A stretch of 64,000 nucleotides of DNA from Ignelater luminosus (lineage: Eukaryota > Arthropoda > Insecta > Coleoptera > Elateridae), in contig VTPC01003570.1 of NCBI GenBank assembly GCA_011009095.1, positions 1-64,000 on the forward strand, in the 5' to 3' direction. The translations under genes and the position numbers were made by a program. Positions 20,671-32,927 of this stretch are shown here, in pieces. The notes under the pieces were generated by a model. That model did no database searches and was not told the origin of the DNA. It saw only the letters and a list, made by a program, of their open reading frames with translations. Each line of letters starts with the position of its first letter. Position 1 is the stretch's first letter.

Positions 20671-22925
20671 ATAACATACTTATAAGCCGTTGCTTGTTCT
20701 TATCATTTGATCGAAATTACTCTTGGGACATAGTGAATGACATCGACTCATCAAACATAACAAGACCAACGATGTGTTTCTTTGTTCGTCTGATACGTTC
20801 TGCTGATTTTGTACTTTTTGCTGCAATATCTTCAGGGTAACCATCAAAAGCTGTTGTGGTTCCTTCATTGAAATGCCTTTTGGCGTATTCAACATATTTT
20901 TGTGGGATAGAGGAAGATTAATCGTTTGTCTGCCACACCACCCGATGCAACAGAAATCCATCGTCAGTCACATGACATTGAAATGTACATCAGTCGTAGT
21001 AGAGAATAAATCATAAAATACTGACTTGCGGGTCTTACGTAGTCTTCTTTCATCAAACGGTGACAATGGAAAAGGAGTCAACTCAAATTAATAATATTTT
21101 TGCCACTCTGCATCAGTTTTTTTCAGGAGGGAGATTCTTTTGAAAATTGTATCAGGATTTACAGGAATAAAATCATCATGAACTTTTACCTTGGAATTGG
21201 AACCACGAATAGACATTCCTCGGTTTATCCGTTTAAATTTAACATCGGTTAAGTTATTACCAACAATTTCTGACAAACAATCAATTCCGATTTCATGAGC
21301 ATTCTGGCAATTTATACTTTCATATGCTACAATACCACTTGATATTGACATGAAATGTTCATAATTTGGTAACGCGTCTTGGGATAAGAACCAGTCCACC
21401 AGTTTTTGAACATTCGTCAATCTCAAACATCCACATGCTGTTCAGTTGAGGCAAATGATAAATTACAAAACTCCCGTTTTTTGGGCAACCTCTACAGGAA
21501 TAGGCATAGTGAGAATTAACTTGGCCATTGTACTGTCGGAAATCCCTCGCCCTTGGACGAACCCTCCCGTAGTTTTCATGGATCTCATGAGGGTTTGCTC
21601 TATGGTCATATCTGACCACAGAACGCACCAAAATTTATCACAGCGTCTAATTGTGAAAAATCCTTCACTGACAAACTTGTTGTATTTATTGGATCAAATC
21701 TGTCTTTCATATCAATCATATCTTGCAAATAAAGGTGGCACGATTTGGTGTATAAAAAATGACCACTGAAATGAAAGTAGGGGAGCATCATTTGTATGTA
21801 TTTCGGGTGCAAATCCCATATGCCACTTCTTTCTGCATGTATAAATTGCTTCATTATGGTAACCATACGATGGTACTGAACCCAGTTTAGATATGGGTTT
21901 ATTTTGCTCAAGATCACGCAATCTTTGTGTGAACTTTTCCATCAAACTTGTGATAGTTGGTTCTGATTCGTAAGTGGTCTCAAATGTTGCAAGAACCTTC
22001 GCAATTGCTGCATGTTCTTCTTTAGTTATAATCATACGGGAGAGAATTTTTATTAAATATATGAGCCCTTGAATAAGCATGCCCTGACAACATTTTGTCA
22101 GTAGACCCAGTTGCATATACGTAATGACGTTGAGCACATCTTGTAAGCCGCTACCGTTCATGACATAACCAATGGCACCCAAGTAAGACATAATTAGCTG
22201 GAAACCACCAAGCCTCACCACAACCAAGCTTAGCTCAGAATTTGAAGCAGCCATTTCTCGACCTTTGATGTATGAAGGTTGATCAAATGTTACAATACAA
22301 CATTTTTGATTTAAAGAATTACATTTCTCATTTGCAGTTAGTAGTGCTGTATGAATGGACTCATACCTGCTTGGTGGAGCACTGATGAAGGGCAAATACA
22401 AAATACGTGGTTTTGAGTAAGCATTGACACAATGTCGAATGCAACACTCAATCCTTCCCATTTTACAAGTAACCATGCAAAGTCACTTGGTACAACTGTG
22501 ACAGCATATGAGATATGTATATTTAGGACCTGAATCACCTCATGGAATGGCATGATGGGATTTTAGTTGTCGGAATTCTTTAATTTAGCCTTTCAATTTT
22601 TTGATCTGAATAAGCAGTGGCTGAAGGAGTCACATACTGAATTCCTCTCATCGCATGCAAAGTGTTCGACTCATCTAAAGTGTCAACATTCACATCTGCC
22701 TTATCAAAGATGAACTGTGAAAACGATTCAGCCAGAACTGTGCTTAACGGGTGGCTCAGGCAAGACAGCTCAAATAATCTCACTTCTTCATAATTACTGC
22801 AAGATCCCATTGCATAAAGTACATTTATAAGGTCTTTTGATCCGTAATTTCTGGAAAGAAAAACACCAATACCAACCTGTAAGGAGGCCTTGCAGTTGCA
22901 GTTATAGCATGAGGAATTGAAAGTA
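20663..22925 (-). pseudogene. Family F protein relic, copy A (C-terminal two-thirds)
   Basis: Second copy of the protein described at 43.87-47.29 kb. Landmarks in order: a frame with QVGIGVFLSRNYGSKDLIN (about 22830-22885); FSQFIFDKADVNVDTLDES (about 22660-22715); ISAPPSRYESIHTALLTANE (about 22335-22395); KCCIVTFDQPSYIKGREM (about 22245-22300); VVVRLGGFQLIMSYLGAIGY; MLPYFHFSGHFLYTKSCHLY (about 21735-21795); ISSGIVAYESINCQNAHEIG (about 21285-21345); and DDGFLLHRVVWQ then TTAFDGYPEDIA (about 20815-20970), which look like the first strands of a PIN-like nuclease domain. It has only two stops across the last 300 bp but many frame changes earlier. The N-terminal zinc-binding part is absent. It abuts a gypsy integrase fragment at about 20665. 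Confidence 0.65.
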
Positions 22926-22989
22926 TGATTTAATGGAACATAAATGTTAATATTAGAAACTTATAACATGTTAAACAAGATAAAAAACA

Positions 22990-24713
22990 AAATTTTATTA
23001 TAAATTTTCTAGCTCAGGTATTTTGAAGAGCCCTTTCTTATTAATAGCTTTTGAAGGATTAATGCTGCCAAGCACATCCTTCTATTCACAAAATACTTCA
23101 TCCTTTCTTGAAGGCCACTTCCAGGATTTCAAAGACTTGGTCATTGCAGTAATGTTCGCTCCTTTGAAGCTTAATATGACACCCGTATACAGTTCACTCT
23201 CGTACATACAAACGACGTAGGCACCAACTTCTCTAACTATGAGGTTAAAAGTTTGTGCAGCAACCTCCTGTTCCAGTTCTTGTTGTTATTCTCTCAATTC
23301 TTTAAGTTTTTTCCTTTTGAAGGTGTCGAAGTCATCGTCAGAAAAATCTTGTAAAATCAAATCATTATCTTCGTCGCTTTCTTCGCCTGATTCTTCTTCG
23401 TCACATCTTTCTTGTTTGGAGACGGTTTAGATGTTTGAGCTTCAAGAAATATTTCTTGGTGTGCTACACTTTTACCCGCAGGTACGTTGAGTTTTTTCCT
23501 TCTCTGTTGGTGGTTCCTAGTACTGTTTGTGTTAGCTGTTAGCTTCCAGAATATCAAGGAAGGCGGCATTTACAGCTTCCTGGTGAGTTTCTCTTCCAGG
23601 AGTGCGTTGGAGTAAAGGTTCGATATCACAGGGTTGTATTCCATATTTCCTAAACCCACTGTCTAATTTTTTTTAATGAGGTTCCAAGATTTTCAGTATT
23701 TACCAGCAATGGAAATTCTTGTTTTGGTAGCAGATTGCTTTTTAAGCCTTTTGGAGTACCTTTCCAATCAGTAACCGGTTTTCTCCATGCCACTTTCATT
23801 GGATGAAAAAAGGCTGCAACCAGTGGCTGGGTAAAGTGCGTACTATTCGGTGGTAGACACACAAAGTAGATATTTTCTTCACGGTAGCGTTTAAAAATGC
23901 CAACGTTTAGATATGTGGACAGATTATCTGCAAAAATATTACTTTCCTTCCGGACAGCTTCTTTAGTCTTGGTAAAAGCAGCGTTTCAAACCAATCATTG
24001 TAAATGACGGAATCAAACCACCCGGACGTAGTGTGATGATATCTACATTTTGTTGGTTTTCCTTCTGTTCATGTTGTCCATAGCAGGGACGATTTATATA
24101 CAACGTAAGGTGGAAGCACCTCGCCTGCAGCACTTCTACAAATCATTAAAGAAGTGCTGTTTTTTTGCTAAAGTTACATATTTTCTTTGGTTAGGTTTGT
24201 CTCATCTAAATTGTTGATGTATTTGCGCAAAGTAATTTTGTCAGTAGCAGCCCTGTTTGTTTCAATATTAGCTGCAAATGACGCCGTGAAAACGAACTTA
24301 TCCAATCTTTACCTGGCATGTTCTTTTCAAAACAGGATATCAAACGACCACTCCTGTAAGAATGATCGACGCAGATGTTGTGCAGTTAATGAAAACCCGA
24401 ATTAACTCATAGCAGAAATATATAATACGAAAGCTTCTTCCTCCTCTTTAGAGAAAATCAGCGGTTTTCCAGGTGACCTTGTGTGCTTCATTGAAATGAA
24501 CTGCAGCCTTTCGATGGGATATTTCACCTCGTCTAATTGCTTCGAGGCATTCCTATAACTTTTCGGACGTATAATCGCGGTAACGAAGTGCTCCCAGTTT
24601 TCTTTCATAAGTGCGCACCATCTATAATATATTGAAATTTCAATGTAGGACTTTAAAAACAAATATCTGGAACTACTTTGTTCCAGGCGCAAAGAATCCT
24701 CCAAACCGACCAA
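22990..24713 (-). pseudogene. pogo/Jerky-like transposase relic a
   Basis: In order on the minus strand: an HTH start with ECLEAIRRGEISHRKAAVHF (about 24490-24560); a DDE-end landmark YFVCLPPNSTHFTQPL (about 23815-23870), then AFFHPMKVAWRKPVTDWKG, where the catalytic Asp after QPL reads Val; a basic linker (23357-23569); an acidic stretch (about 23340-23400); and a tail domain GAYVVCMYESELYTGVI with SLKSWKWPSR (about 23090-23230) that recurs in insect pogo-like proteins. The central catalytic region, 23870-24400, is broken. Tigger/Jerky members of Tc1/mariner carry CENP-B-type DNA-binding domains. Inactive. Confidence 0.65.
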
Positions 24714-25098
24714 ATTATGTTACATGTCGGTATTTTATCAAAAACTTAAAAAATCATTCAATTCAGCAAAAATCTAAAAGCAGTTCTAAATTAAGCATAA
24801 AATTCTTCACAGGAAAAGTTCCTACATACCTTTGCACCGTTAATATTTTTATAAAATGTAGACAACTTTTCTGTAACAGAATATTTTTGAAATACAAATG
24901 CCGGTTACCAATGGCAGTTTTTTTTTCTACATGCGTTACTTGGTTATGACGCACACTACATTATCAACAGTGTATGCCCCATCTAGCGGATAGCATCGTA
25001 GTTATCGCCTATCAGTTTATGATTTCCTAGCTAGAGACCTGTGATTCGTTTTCCAATTCGGTGCACAGAAACCCCTGTAAGATCAAAATAGTCCCGTT
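24714..25098. other. No recognisable gene
   Basis: Only short frames, including complementary 63-112 codon frames on both strands (24611-24954) without motifs. Confidence 0.45.
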
Positions 25099-25725
25099 TT
25101 ACGATAATTGATTTATATGTTTAGAATTAAATATATCAAGTATATTATTAATTATTCTAATGAACTTTACAGTTCCTTCTATATCTACAAAACCATCAAT
25201 TTTTAATTCATTGCAAAGGAATAATGTAAGAACCACAGAATTACTAAAAAGCTGCGTTGCTAATTTAACTTTCATAATTTGCTGCTTAAAATCAATATGC
25301 CTCTTTGTTAACTTATTAGCAATGTGAAATCTTTCACATTCGTGCAGCCTGTGTAATTTTTCAATAAGTTCCTTCCTAATCAATTTCCCATCACTATCTA
25401 CTAATATTTTTTTAGCTGCCAATGTGTTTTGACCAAGTTTAACAACAATCGAGGTAACTTTAATACCTGCATCATAACATTTTCTAAGGCAATTTAAAAC
25501 TAAATTGCTTCTTTCTCCCCTGTTACACTATCGATTAGAAAATAACCTACAGGTAATTTCCAGTTTATCATTTATGGCTCTTAATAAAGATGTCGATGCT
25601 GTTTTACAAGTGGCAAATTGTCGCCATCTATATTTTCTCCCATGTCAACAAAACCAAAAAAATCTGTCCATTCCATTCGATGTTTCCTTATAGCCATTTC
25701 ATCAAACGTTAAATTATATAATATT
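25099..25725 (-). pseudogene. P element/THAP9-like transposase relic, copy 3
   Basis: Starts with LTFDEMAIRKHRMEWTDFFG (about 25640-25710, the first catalytic Asp block), NWKLPVGYFLIDSVTGE (about 25540-25590) and SNLVLNCLRKCYDAGIKVTS. After a short deletion a 107-codon open frame (25422-25099) carries VDSDGKLIRKELIEKLHRL, ANKLTKRHIDFKQQIMKVKL and TQLFSNSV, the helical region after the GTP-binding insertion in this family. The DPCHMxK block is missing between the two, so the copy has an internal deletion. It shares landmarks with copy 1 at 1.4-2.5 kb. Confidence 0.75.
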
Positions 25726-25789
25726 TTATGTTTTGAACACTTTTGAAGTTTAATAATACACTTATTTACAAAACTAGTTTACACTTTTT

Positions 25790-26150
25790 TTTATTTGGCA
25801 ACCTGTGTTTCTTTAGATTTTTAAACAGCGTTTCCGCCATTAACCACCCCTTATTAATTCCTGGGGCATGTCTTTTCAGACACGTTTTAAGACTGCCACA
25901 TCCTTCGTTTTGGTTCTCCAAAGTTGCTGTTTCATGTAACCCCACACAAAATAGTCCAGCATCAGGTGATTTAGGCATCCATTTTTCTCGGAAAATAAAT
26001 TTTAATTTGCCATTTGTAAACTCCGTGGTGACTTTCGAAACGTGCCAAGGTACGGAATCATGGTGGAAGACAAAACACCATTAGGAATGGCGATATAGTA
26101 TGTGCTATTAACTTTTTTCCCTGGATCAATAATGAGTAGTTTTGTTTTAC
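25790..26150 (-). pseudogene. Tc1/mariner-like transposase C-terminal relic b
   Basis: Minus-strand blocks IIDPGKKVNSTYYI (about 26095-26140), a degenerate HHDSVPWHVSKVTTEF (about 26020-26070), WMPKSPDA (about 25955-25980) and DYFVWGYMKQQLWRTKTKDV (about 25880-25945). This is the end of a DDE domain like that of the 31.2-32.3 kb relic. Frameshifts prevent translation. Confidence 0.55.
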
Positions 26151-27440
26151 CACAGTGAAACTGAGAAGGGATCTAGGGAGTTACATCTGTGATTATAGCT
26201 TCGAACCATACGAACAAGTGGCGAATTTTGAAAAGAGTTAGTTCTCGAGAAAGAAGGTACGAAGAGATAATCGTCTCTAGTCGAACGGATAGGAACGTTA
26301 ATGTTAATTAATTCTAAAATCTGTGTACAATCCAATATACCAGTGTTCAACTTGTAAAGAAAAAGTAAGTCCGATATTTCTCTAGAATTGGCTAATGACA
26401 ACAGCTCAAACTCAGTACACGAGTGATTGTAACTGATGGATGGCATATGAAACTTTTTCTTAAGATAACTTACAAACCTTTTCTGTATCGATTCTCGCAT
26501 ATTAATATAAGTATTGTATGGTGGGTTCCAAACAGCGCTGGCCCAATTAATTATGCTACGCACGTAAGCAAAATAAAGGCTTCTGATATCACAAATACTC
26601 GTAAATGGTTTGCAAATTCTAATCAAAGAACCTAAGTTTTTAGATGATTTCCTTGTGATGTAAGTAATGTGTTTAGAAAAAGTTTGTTATCTTAAATAAC
26701 TCCTAAATCTTTAATGGGACAAACTGATTGTAATTGCTGATTAGAGAGGTGATACGGGAATGTAAATACGGAATAGTTTCTTGTAAAAGATATTGTATAG
26801 CATTTTTGGAAGTTTAAAAACAGCTTGTTATTATGGCAGTAATCATACAGACTCTTTAGGTCGTCTTGTAATAAATTTCCTGGAATGTTTTTATATCGTC
26901 GGCGTATAAAAGAAACTTACTATTTTTAAAACAGCTGACTATATCGTTGATGTAAATTATAAAAAACCGAGGACCGGGATGGGAGCCCTGCGGTACTCCT
27001 GACGTAATCACGGCAAAATCGGAACAATATCCGTTGATTCTAACAGCTTGCGATCTGTTTGAAATGTATGACTTTACCCATCGCAGTAAATGAGAGGGCA
27101 GTCCCATAATATCCAGCTTGTGCATAAGAATGTTAGGATCGATTTTACCGAACGCTTTGCTAAAGTCTGTTTATACAGAATCAACCTGTACACTTTGATC
27201 AAGAGCCTTAATCAAATAATCTAAATAGCTTACTAGGTTAGTTGCCATTGATCTACCTGGCAAGAACCCATGCTGTTGGGTAGAAATATGATTTTTTGTT
27301 GGGTTTTAAACAATTTCATAAACAATCTTCTCAAAAAGATTTGGCAGAGTCGATAAGATGGACACTGGTTTGTAATTCTCAACTAATTCTTTATCTCCAG
27401 ATTTGAAGATAGGAACGGTATAGGCTTTTTTCCAACTCTT
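26151..27440 (-). pseudogene. Non-LTR retrotransposon (Jockey/CR1-like) reverse transcriptase relic
   Basis: Reverse transcriptase palm and fingers are readable: TVPIFKSGDKELVENYKPVS (about 27365-27420), QQHGFLPGRSMATNLVSYLD (about 27225-27285), TDFSKAFGKIDPNIL (27130-27180, first catalytic Asp), SGVPQGSHPGPRFFIIYIND (about 26945-27005) and FLLYADDIK (26890-26920, catalytic YADD). The thumb and C-terminal region continues in the 159-codon frame 26626-26147 (IRSLYFAYVRSIINWASAVW, FVSYLKKKFHMPS). No endonuclease domain was found upstream, so the copy is 5'-truncated, as usual for LINEs. Several frameshifts. Confidence 0.85.
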
Positions 27441-27474
27441 TAACATAAACTAAGATTCAAAATTATTACATTAT

Positions 27475-27850
27475 TTAACATTTAGCTCTATGCTTAGATA
27501 TTTTAGTAAGCATTTTAGAACTTTGTACCATACGAGATCGTACATGTTCTTCAGAAATTTCAGATGAAATTTGTTTCCAGATGCGTCGGAAGCCGACGAG
27601 AGATTTTGGCATTTTATTATGCTGCGAGTACCTCTGCTTGCATGGCCCAGAATTGTTCGATAGCCCTAGCTTGTGGCAAATTAGGGGATTCTTTTTCTTG
27701 GAAACAAATTCAACATTTTCATAGTGGGATGTCGTAAGGTCAGGCCAAAACAGAACCGTATCTACAGAATGGTACTTCGTAATAAAAGGAATCAACCGCT
27801 TAATAAATTTTAAGTCCTGGAGTTAATTAAATCTCAAATTTTATTCACGA
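27475..27850 (-). pseudogene. Tc1/mariner-like transposase C-terminal relic c
   Basis: A 106-codon open frame starts with IPFITKYHSVDTVLFWPDLT and TSHYENV (WPDLxxSHY is the second-Asp landmark of insect Tc1-like DDE domains), followed by VSKKKNPLICHKLGLS (where PPN.P...PIE is normally found) and VGFRRIWKQISSEISEE. The third catalytic residue region is divergent. Distinct from relics b and d. Confidence 0.6.
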
Positions 27851-28284
27851 TTTGGCAAAGCATTGCAGTTGGTTTTGCATCCATAAATTCAGGTAATTTA
27901 AAAGTTTCTTCTCAGAATATTAAAACACTTACTACACTACTACTAAGTGTTTGGGCTGTTCATTTTGGACTAAAGTGCCAGAATAATAAGTTTAGAGATG
28001 TAATAGGTTTATTTGTATAGCAAACGTTTGTAACAAACTGAATTTGATATTACACAAGCTTAATATATCTTGGCTAACAATAAAATAGATTGAAGTTAAC
28101 ATAACTTGTAGATTCTGCAAAAAAAAGAAAATTATATTATTAGCTTGGAAAGGAGCCAAGTACCATCACCATAGGTTTTGAATAGGGTGTATGTGCCTAA
28201 GGTAGTATAGGTATTTGGGCACATGGATCACTTAATATGTAAAATTATTTTGTAAAAATCTTGATGCTCCTTTTTTGCAGATTA
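27851..28284. other. No recognisable gene
   Basis: Likely decayed upstream part of the Tc1-like relic c. No landmark motif could be read. Confidence 0.4.
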
Positions 28285-31190
28285 GGAATCATCGACGTGA
28301 GGGATTTCTTCTTATTCTCGCCAGTTTTACTTTGATGCGGCAAAGCTTTTAATGTGATTTCTTGCAGGTCGGATGTTGTTTTACCCTTTTTCAGAATGCT
28401 GACTTCTTTCCACTCGTCGAGTTCATTAAAGGTTTGTTTTCAAGTACTTTCCCAGGATTCCTACAGTCGATCTTCAGTTGAACATCTTTACTTATGGGAA
28501 GATTCTTTGTGTTTAGGGTGCTATCAGCAGCTTCTTGGATATCAAAAAATCCCAATTCTTCCATATTCACAACTGGGAATGGAGAACGCTATTTTGCAGA
28601 GCGGGCCAGGACAACTGCCAATCATGCTCTCCAAAGCGGCTGCAACCGTATGACTAAGTGTTCTTGCTGGAACTGACACTTTCATTTTTGATCTGTTACA
28701 GCTAGAAACATTAAGATATATTCTCTGGAGTTTTTCATAGTTTGAAAACGTCTGGATTTACTGATAATGAAAGCTCTTTTTAGATAATCAGATTTTGCAT
28801 GCTGATTATCATCTAATTGAATGTTGTATTTCAAAAACGCATTTCTAGTCGATTTTAAAAGGTGTAGTGAATCGAATAGGGTTACGGTTTTTTTATTATT
28901 AACAAAAAAATAAGGTGCAGGTTTTATGCCGGATGCTTTTGATGAAAGTTGCTTGATTGCAGACCGATTTGTAGAGCCGTGGATGCAAACGGTGGCTAAT
29001 ACATTGCCCCAGTATCTTGTAACGCAATTATTACCTCTCTAAGTAAATATTTTAAATCAGTAGTCTTCATACAGTCTTTTACAAAATAATACGTGACCGG
29101 TTGCTTCCAGATACATAAATAAAAGAGCATGGTTTGCTAATTCGTTTCTCTTGCCGAAATTTTTTCCAAAGTCTACATTCCTACTACTTTATCTTCTGCA
29201 GGACTGTATATACATTGCTGGAACAATGCAATCTCATCAAGTCTTAAAATGCAATTCTTATCTAAATGACTAAAATTTATCAAATTTTAATTTTAACTTA
29301 TGAAGTAATTTTTCATTAATGTTTCTTGATTGAAATTCTAAGTTTTTTAAAAGTCTGTTTAGGGTTGCTTTTCAAGGCAGAGGAAGGAAATATTTTAGCA
29401 GTCTATAGCACTTTGGCCCTCTCTTATGTAGAGCCAAAGAGAACATCTTGTCTCGTACAGACTAAAAAGGCTTTTTCTTTGCAGCATTGCTTATTATACT
29501 TTTAATAAATCGCAACCAAATACCCTTTGTTTCCAACTCGCCAACTAATTAAATATTCGACAGATAAAGGGTTCCGAAGAAATACTTGGACTGAGGTTTT
29601 TCTTGGATAAAAAATAAACAACGACTTTTTATGAAAACAAGTTTTTATTTTAAAAATACAGTACTGTATACACCCTTTCTAGCAACTTTGGAAATTGTCC
29701 ATCAGAGCAGGACCAGATTCGAGAGCCATTTTCGAACTGATTTTCTTCCTTATTGCTCTGAATTGCTTCATATTTGGTGCCGGTTTGGATCTTTTTGCAT
29801 ATTCATGTTTTTACATAGAACCCAGAAAAGCTCAGTCTGGTGTATTATCGGACTTTTCTACAACGTTTATGCCATTACTGTGCAGGCATTCTGTTACCCT
29901 TGACGAGTAATGACACGATGCCATGTCCATCCACAACAAAACATTTTTTCATAGTTTTTTTGTATAAATGGTGATAATCTATTCATACGACACTTTTGGC
30001 CTGTTAAATTAGGTACCTCTAAGAGAACTTGGCTTTAGTTTTAATTTTGTACGAAACTGGAACTTCATTTTCTTGATTCATGGTGTAGAAACCTTGCCCG
30101 CCTACATCATGTGGATCAATTGGAACATAGGTTTTGTCGTCCATGATTACAATGAGGTTAGATTCTTTGCACAATTTTTCTGCCAACTTTCCGCAATTCT
30201 CATCTCCTCTGTATATTTTGGTTCCGTGAATTATATGTGATTTCATTCCCAGTTTTTTTCTTTTAATATGACCAACAGTTGATGGAACCTAACCGAGTTT
30301 TCTTGCTACTACAGACTCAGAAACGCGTGGGTCCTTTCTGTACTCATTTTCAACACTTGAGACTTTTCGAGTCATTATAACTTGAATACGCCCCGGTGGT
30401 GATTTGTTTGTAGCTTAACCTGTAGTTCGGTATCTCTTAATTGTATTGTAGAAAATACTTTTTGACATACCTTCTTTAAAGTGTTTCCAAGCTACTTTTG
30501 TATCATCTAAAGCACAATTTTCTAAGAAATTAACAACACGTTCACTACACAAGTCGCGTTTCTGCTTATTCATTTTTAATAACTGCACTTGGCAACAGAA
30601 AACAGACAACTGAATTAAACAAGACAACTTAACCTGTCTACTATATTAATTTACGTCACCGATTACTAGAACACTGGACTGTAATCTAGTCCAAGTATTT
30701 ATTAGGAACCCTTTAATCAGCTTTTTTAACTTCACTTTTTGAAATAAATAGAGCTCTTTTTAATTTACAAATATTATTTCGCTGTTATGGCGACTTTATA
30801 CAGTTTCTTTTTTTTTTCGGGGTTAAGTTTGTTGCTCTCGTTTCTCCTACAGCTTCTAATATGCCACTTTGCCATTTTAATCGTTTTGAAGTGTTTTCAG
30901 ATACTTCACCACTTTTTATTTTCTTAGGTGTACATGTATAGAAAGTTACATTATTTTCATGTGTGGGAGAATCAGAAATAAAATTATCATATGTGGAGCC
31001 TGAACCAGGTTTGATACGTATAGCACTTATAATTTGTGTTTTTAGTTTTTCTTTATTGGGTACAGGTAACGCATTCCTAAGTAGGGTTTTTTACAATCAG
31101 CGTAAAAACAATTTGCGTTAAAATGGTCCTCGCGCAAGTAGGATCTACCTAATTTATAAGGAACGTTTATAATATTAAACCATTTATGTC
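28285..31190 (-). pseudogene. P element/THAP9-like gene, copy 4, split by a Tc1-like insertion
   Basis: The upstream piece (31190-30716) carries a partial THAP-type zinc finger (YLREDHFNANCF, then a PYL...RNALPV pattern) and a Ser/Lys-rich linker. The downstream piece (29564-28285) carries MFSLALHKRGPKCYRLLKYF (about 29390-29450), NVDFGKNFGKRNELANHALL (about 29120-29180), VTLFDSLHLLKSTRNAF (about 28840-28890, the D-x2-HLLK site) and MKVSVPARTLSHTVAAALES (about 28625-28685). The two parts are separated by the 29567-30713 Tc1-like element; removing it with one TA keeps the frame (K-A-D-Y-L-S across the site). Other stops (for example near 29545 and 29050) and a basic C-terminal remnant to 28285 show it is inactive. 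Confidence 0.78.
29567..30713 (-). mobile_element. Tc1-like element nested in the P/THAP9-like gene
   Basis: Ends are 26-bp inverted repeats: 29567-29592 starts aagggttccgaagaaatact and pairs with 30688-30713 with three mismatches. TA flanks both ends (29565-29566, 30714-30715). The minus-strand transposase remnants start near 30573 (MNKQKRDLCSERVVNFLENC), with SIFYNTIKRYRTTG in the HTH part, VIMDDKTYVPIDPHDVGGQG (30105-30165, first catalytic Asp) and a degenerate WMDMASCHYSSRVTECLHSN (about 29870-29930, second Asp). Stops and frameshifts disrupt the C-terminal half. Length 1.15 kb. Confidence 0.85.
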
Positions 31191-31229
31191 TCTTCTCAGT
31201 ACAGAGGTTGATACATGAAATAAAGGGCC

Positions 31230-32330
31230 ACTTTGAAAAAATGATTATTTATTTAATACTCAATGTACATTATAAGTTTTATTCAATATAAGATCCCTTA
31301 TTCTTATAGATACTGTAAACCCTTCTTGGCCATGCTGCTAACACATGATTGATAAGGTCTTGAACAAGATTTTTCCACACTGCTTTAATGGCTTATTTTA
31401 GCTCTTCTACGTCGTTAACTTTTTTCTTCCATAATTGTCTCTTCATGTAGCCCTATAAATAATAGTCCATTGGAAACACATCGTTTGAAATAAATTTCAT
31501 GTGTTGCTCCATGAACTTAGTGGTAACAGAAGATACATGTGAAGGTGCGGAATCGTGGTGACGGTCTCCTTGAGGATATGCGCGTTTTGCATCCAATCGA
31601 AGAAATGGTTTTAAAATGTAAAATAACCCTATCATGTTTACATCATTAGAATCGTGACAACAAGAGCTATTCAAAACAATTTTCAATTCTTTTTCCGCCT
31701 ATTTAAAAAAAATGAGGTTGATGATGGTTACTGGAAACCGAAACGTTGTACAGGAATCTTGTTAGCATATTTTAATAGAGAACAAAAAGTGGCAATGGAA
31801 AAGTGGTTTTAGTTTTCCGATATCTCTTCAAATGAAGGAAAGAAAAAATAACGAAAATCAAGCAATATCTCTGAAACTATCTGATATCTAGATTTTGCAA
31901 ACGCCAACAAAAAAGTCCTATAAATAGCCAACTTTCATCCTATTTAACCGATGCTGTATCTCTTACCGTTTCCAAGATCCCCATGCTATGCATCCTTATC
32001 TTGGGCACACTGTATACGTCTTTGTCCAGTACAGTCTATATAAAACCATGCTTCGTCAGAATTTATAATCTTTGTCCATTCGAGTTACTTAGCAGTCTAT
32101 ACAACTTCAAAGATATCTGTTTTCTTTTTAATTTTGTTTTCCAGTAAGTCGATGTACTTAACCTTTTTTTTTTCTTGTTGACAGTTTTAAAGTATTGTGA
32201 ATGTGTTACCAAATTGTATGCTGAAAACGCTTTAATCTTTTTACCATATGTCTTTGTGTCTTTTGGTCTTCTGCTTCTTTTAGTTTTTTTGTAACACCTC
32301 TGTTGTGGTAAGAACTTCACCTAAGCTTGT
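31230..32330 (-). pseudogene. Tc1/mariner-like transposase relic d
   Basis: N-terminal basic helix-rich frame 32320-32063, then WTKIINSDEAWFYIDCTGQ (about 32030-32090, first catalytic Asp block), RAYPQGDR and HHDSAPSHVSSVTTKFMEQH (about 31500-31560, second Asp), PMDYYL (31453-31475, third Asp) and GYMKRQLWKKKVNDVEELK (about 31395-31450). A run of stops between 31700 and 32000 breaks the centre. TIRs were not found. Same subfamily as relic b at 25.8-26.15 kb, judged from the shared end of the DDE domain. Confidence 0.65.
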
Positions 32331-32927
32331 TTTAGATGAGGAGCAATTGTTTTATTTGTAGCAACAGAATTTGTTTTTATTTCCATTTTGTTTTTTTTTT
32401 GTCAACAATACTCCACGGTATTAATTGTTGTTTATTATCTTTTGAGGGCGATATTTGATTCATTCTTAGAGACAAATCCAAAGCGATTGCATCTAATTGA
32501 GGTGATTTCTTTAGAGATGTTGACACAATCATTTGTTTTTGTGGGGTTTTTGTGCTTTCTCTAAAATATGTGGAAGCACATTATTAGGCAGTTCTGAAAA
32601 GATGGACCTTGAAGCAGATGGAGGGTCAGAAAGTACAGCTTTTGCTCGTACTCGAGCTTTATATTTTTGAAGGTCATACGGATCAAACAACTCTCTTGCA
32701 AACTTTGACGAATCGAGAGGAAATAATTACACCTGTTGACAAGAATCCACTTTGAACGGTTTTTATAGAAAGCCTCTTTGAGAACTTGACCAAGACGAAC
32801 ACCAAAAATATCTTTTGTTAGGCGACCAGACCCTTGTCCCATTTGTTTTCTTCCATGCTCTACCAGCTGTTTATCCCATTATACCTTGACTGGACCAAAA
32901 ACACATATGTCCAGAGGTTGGATTCTA

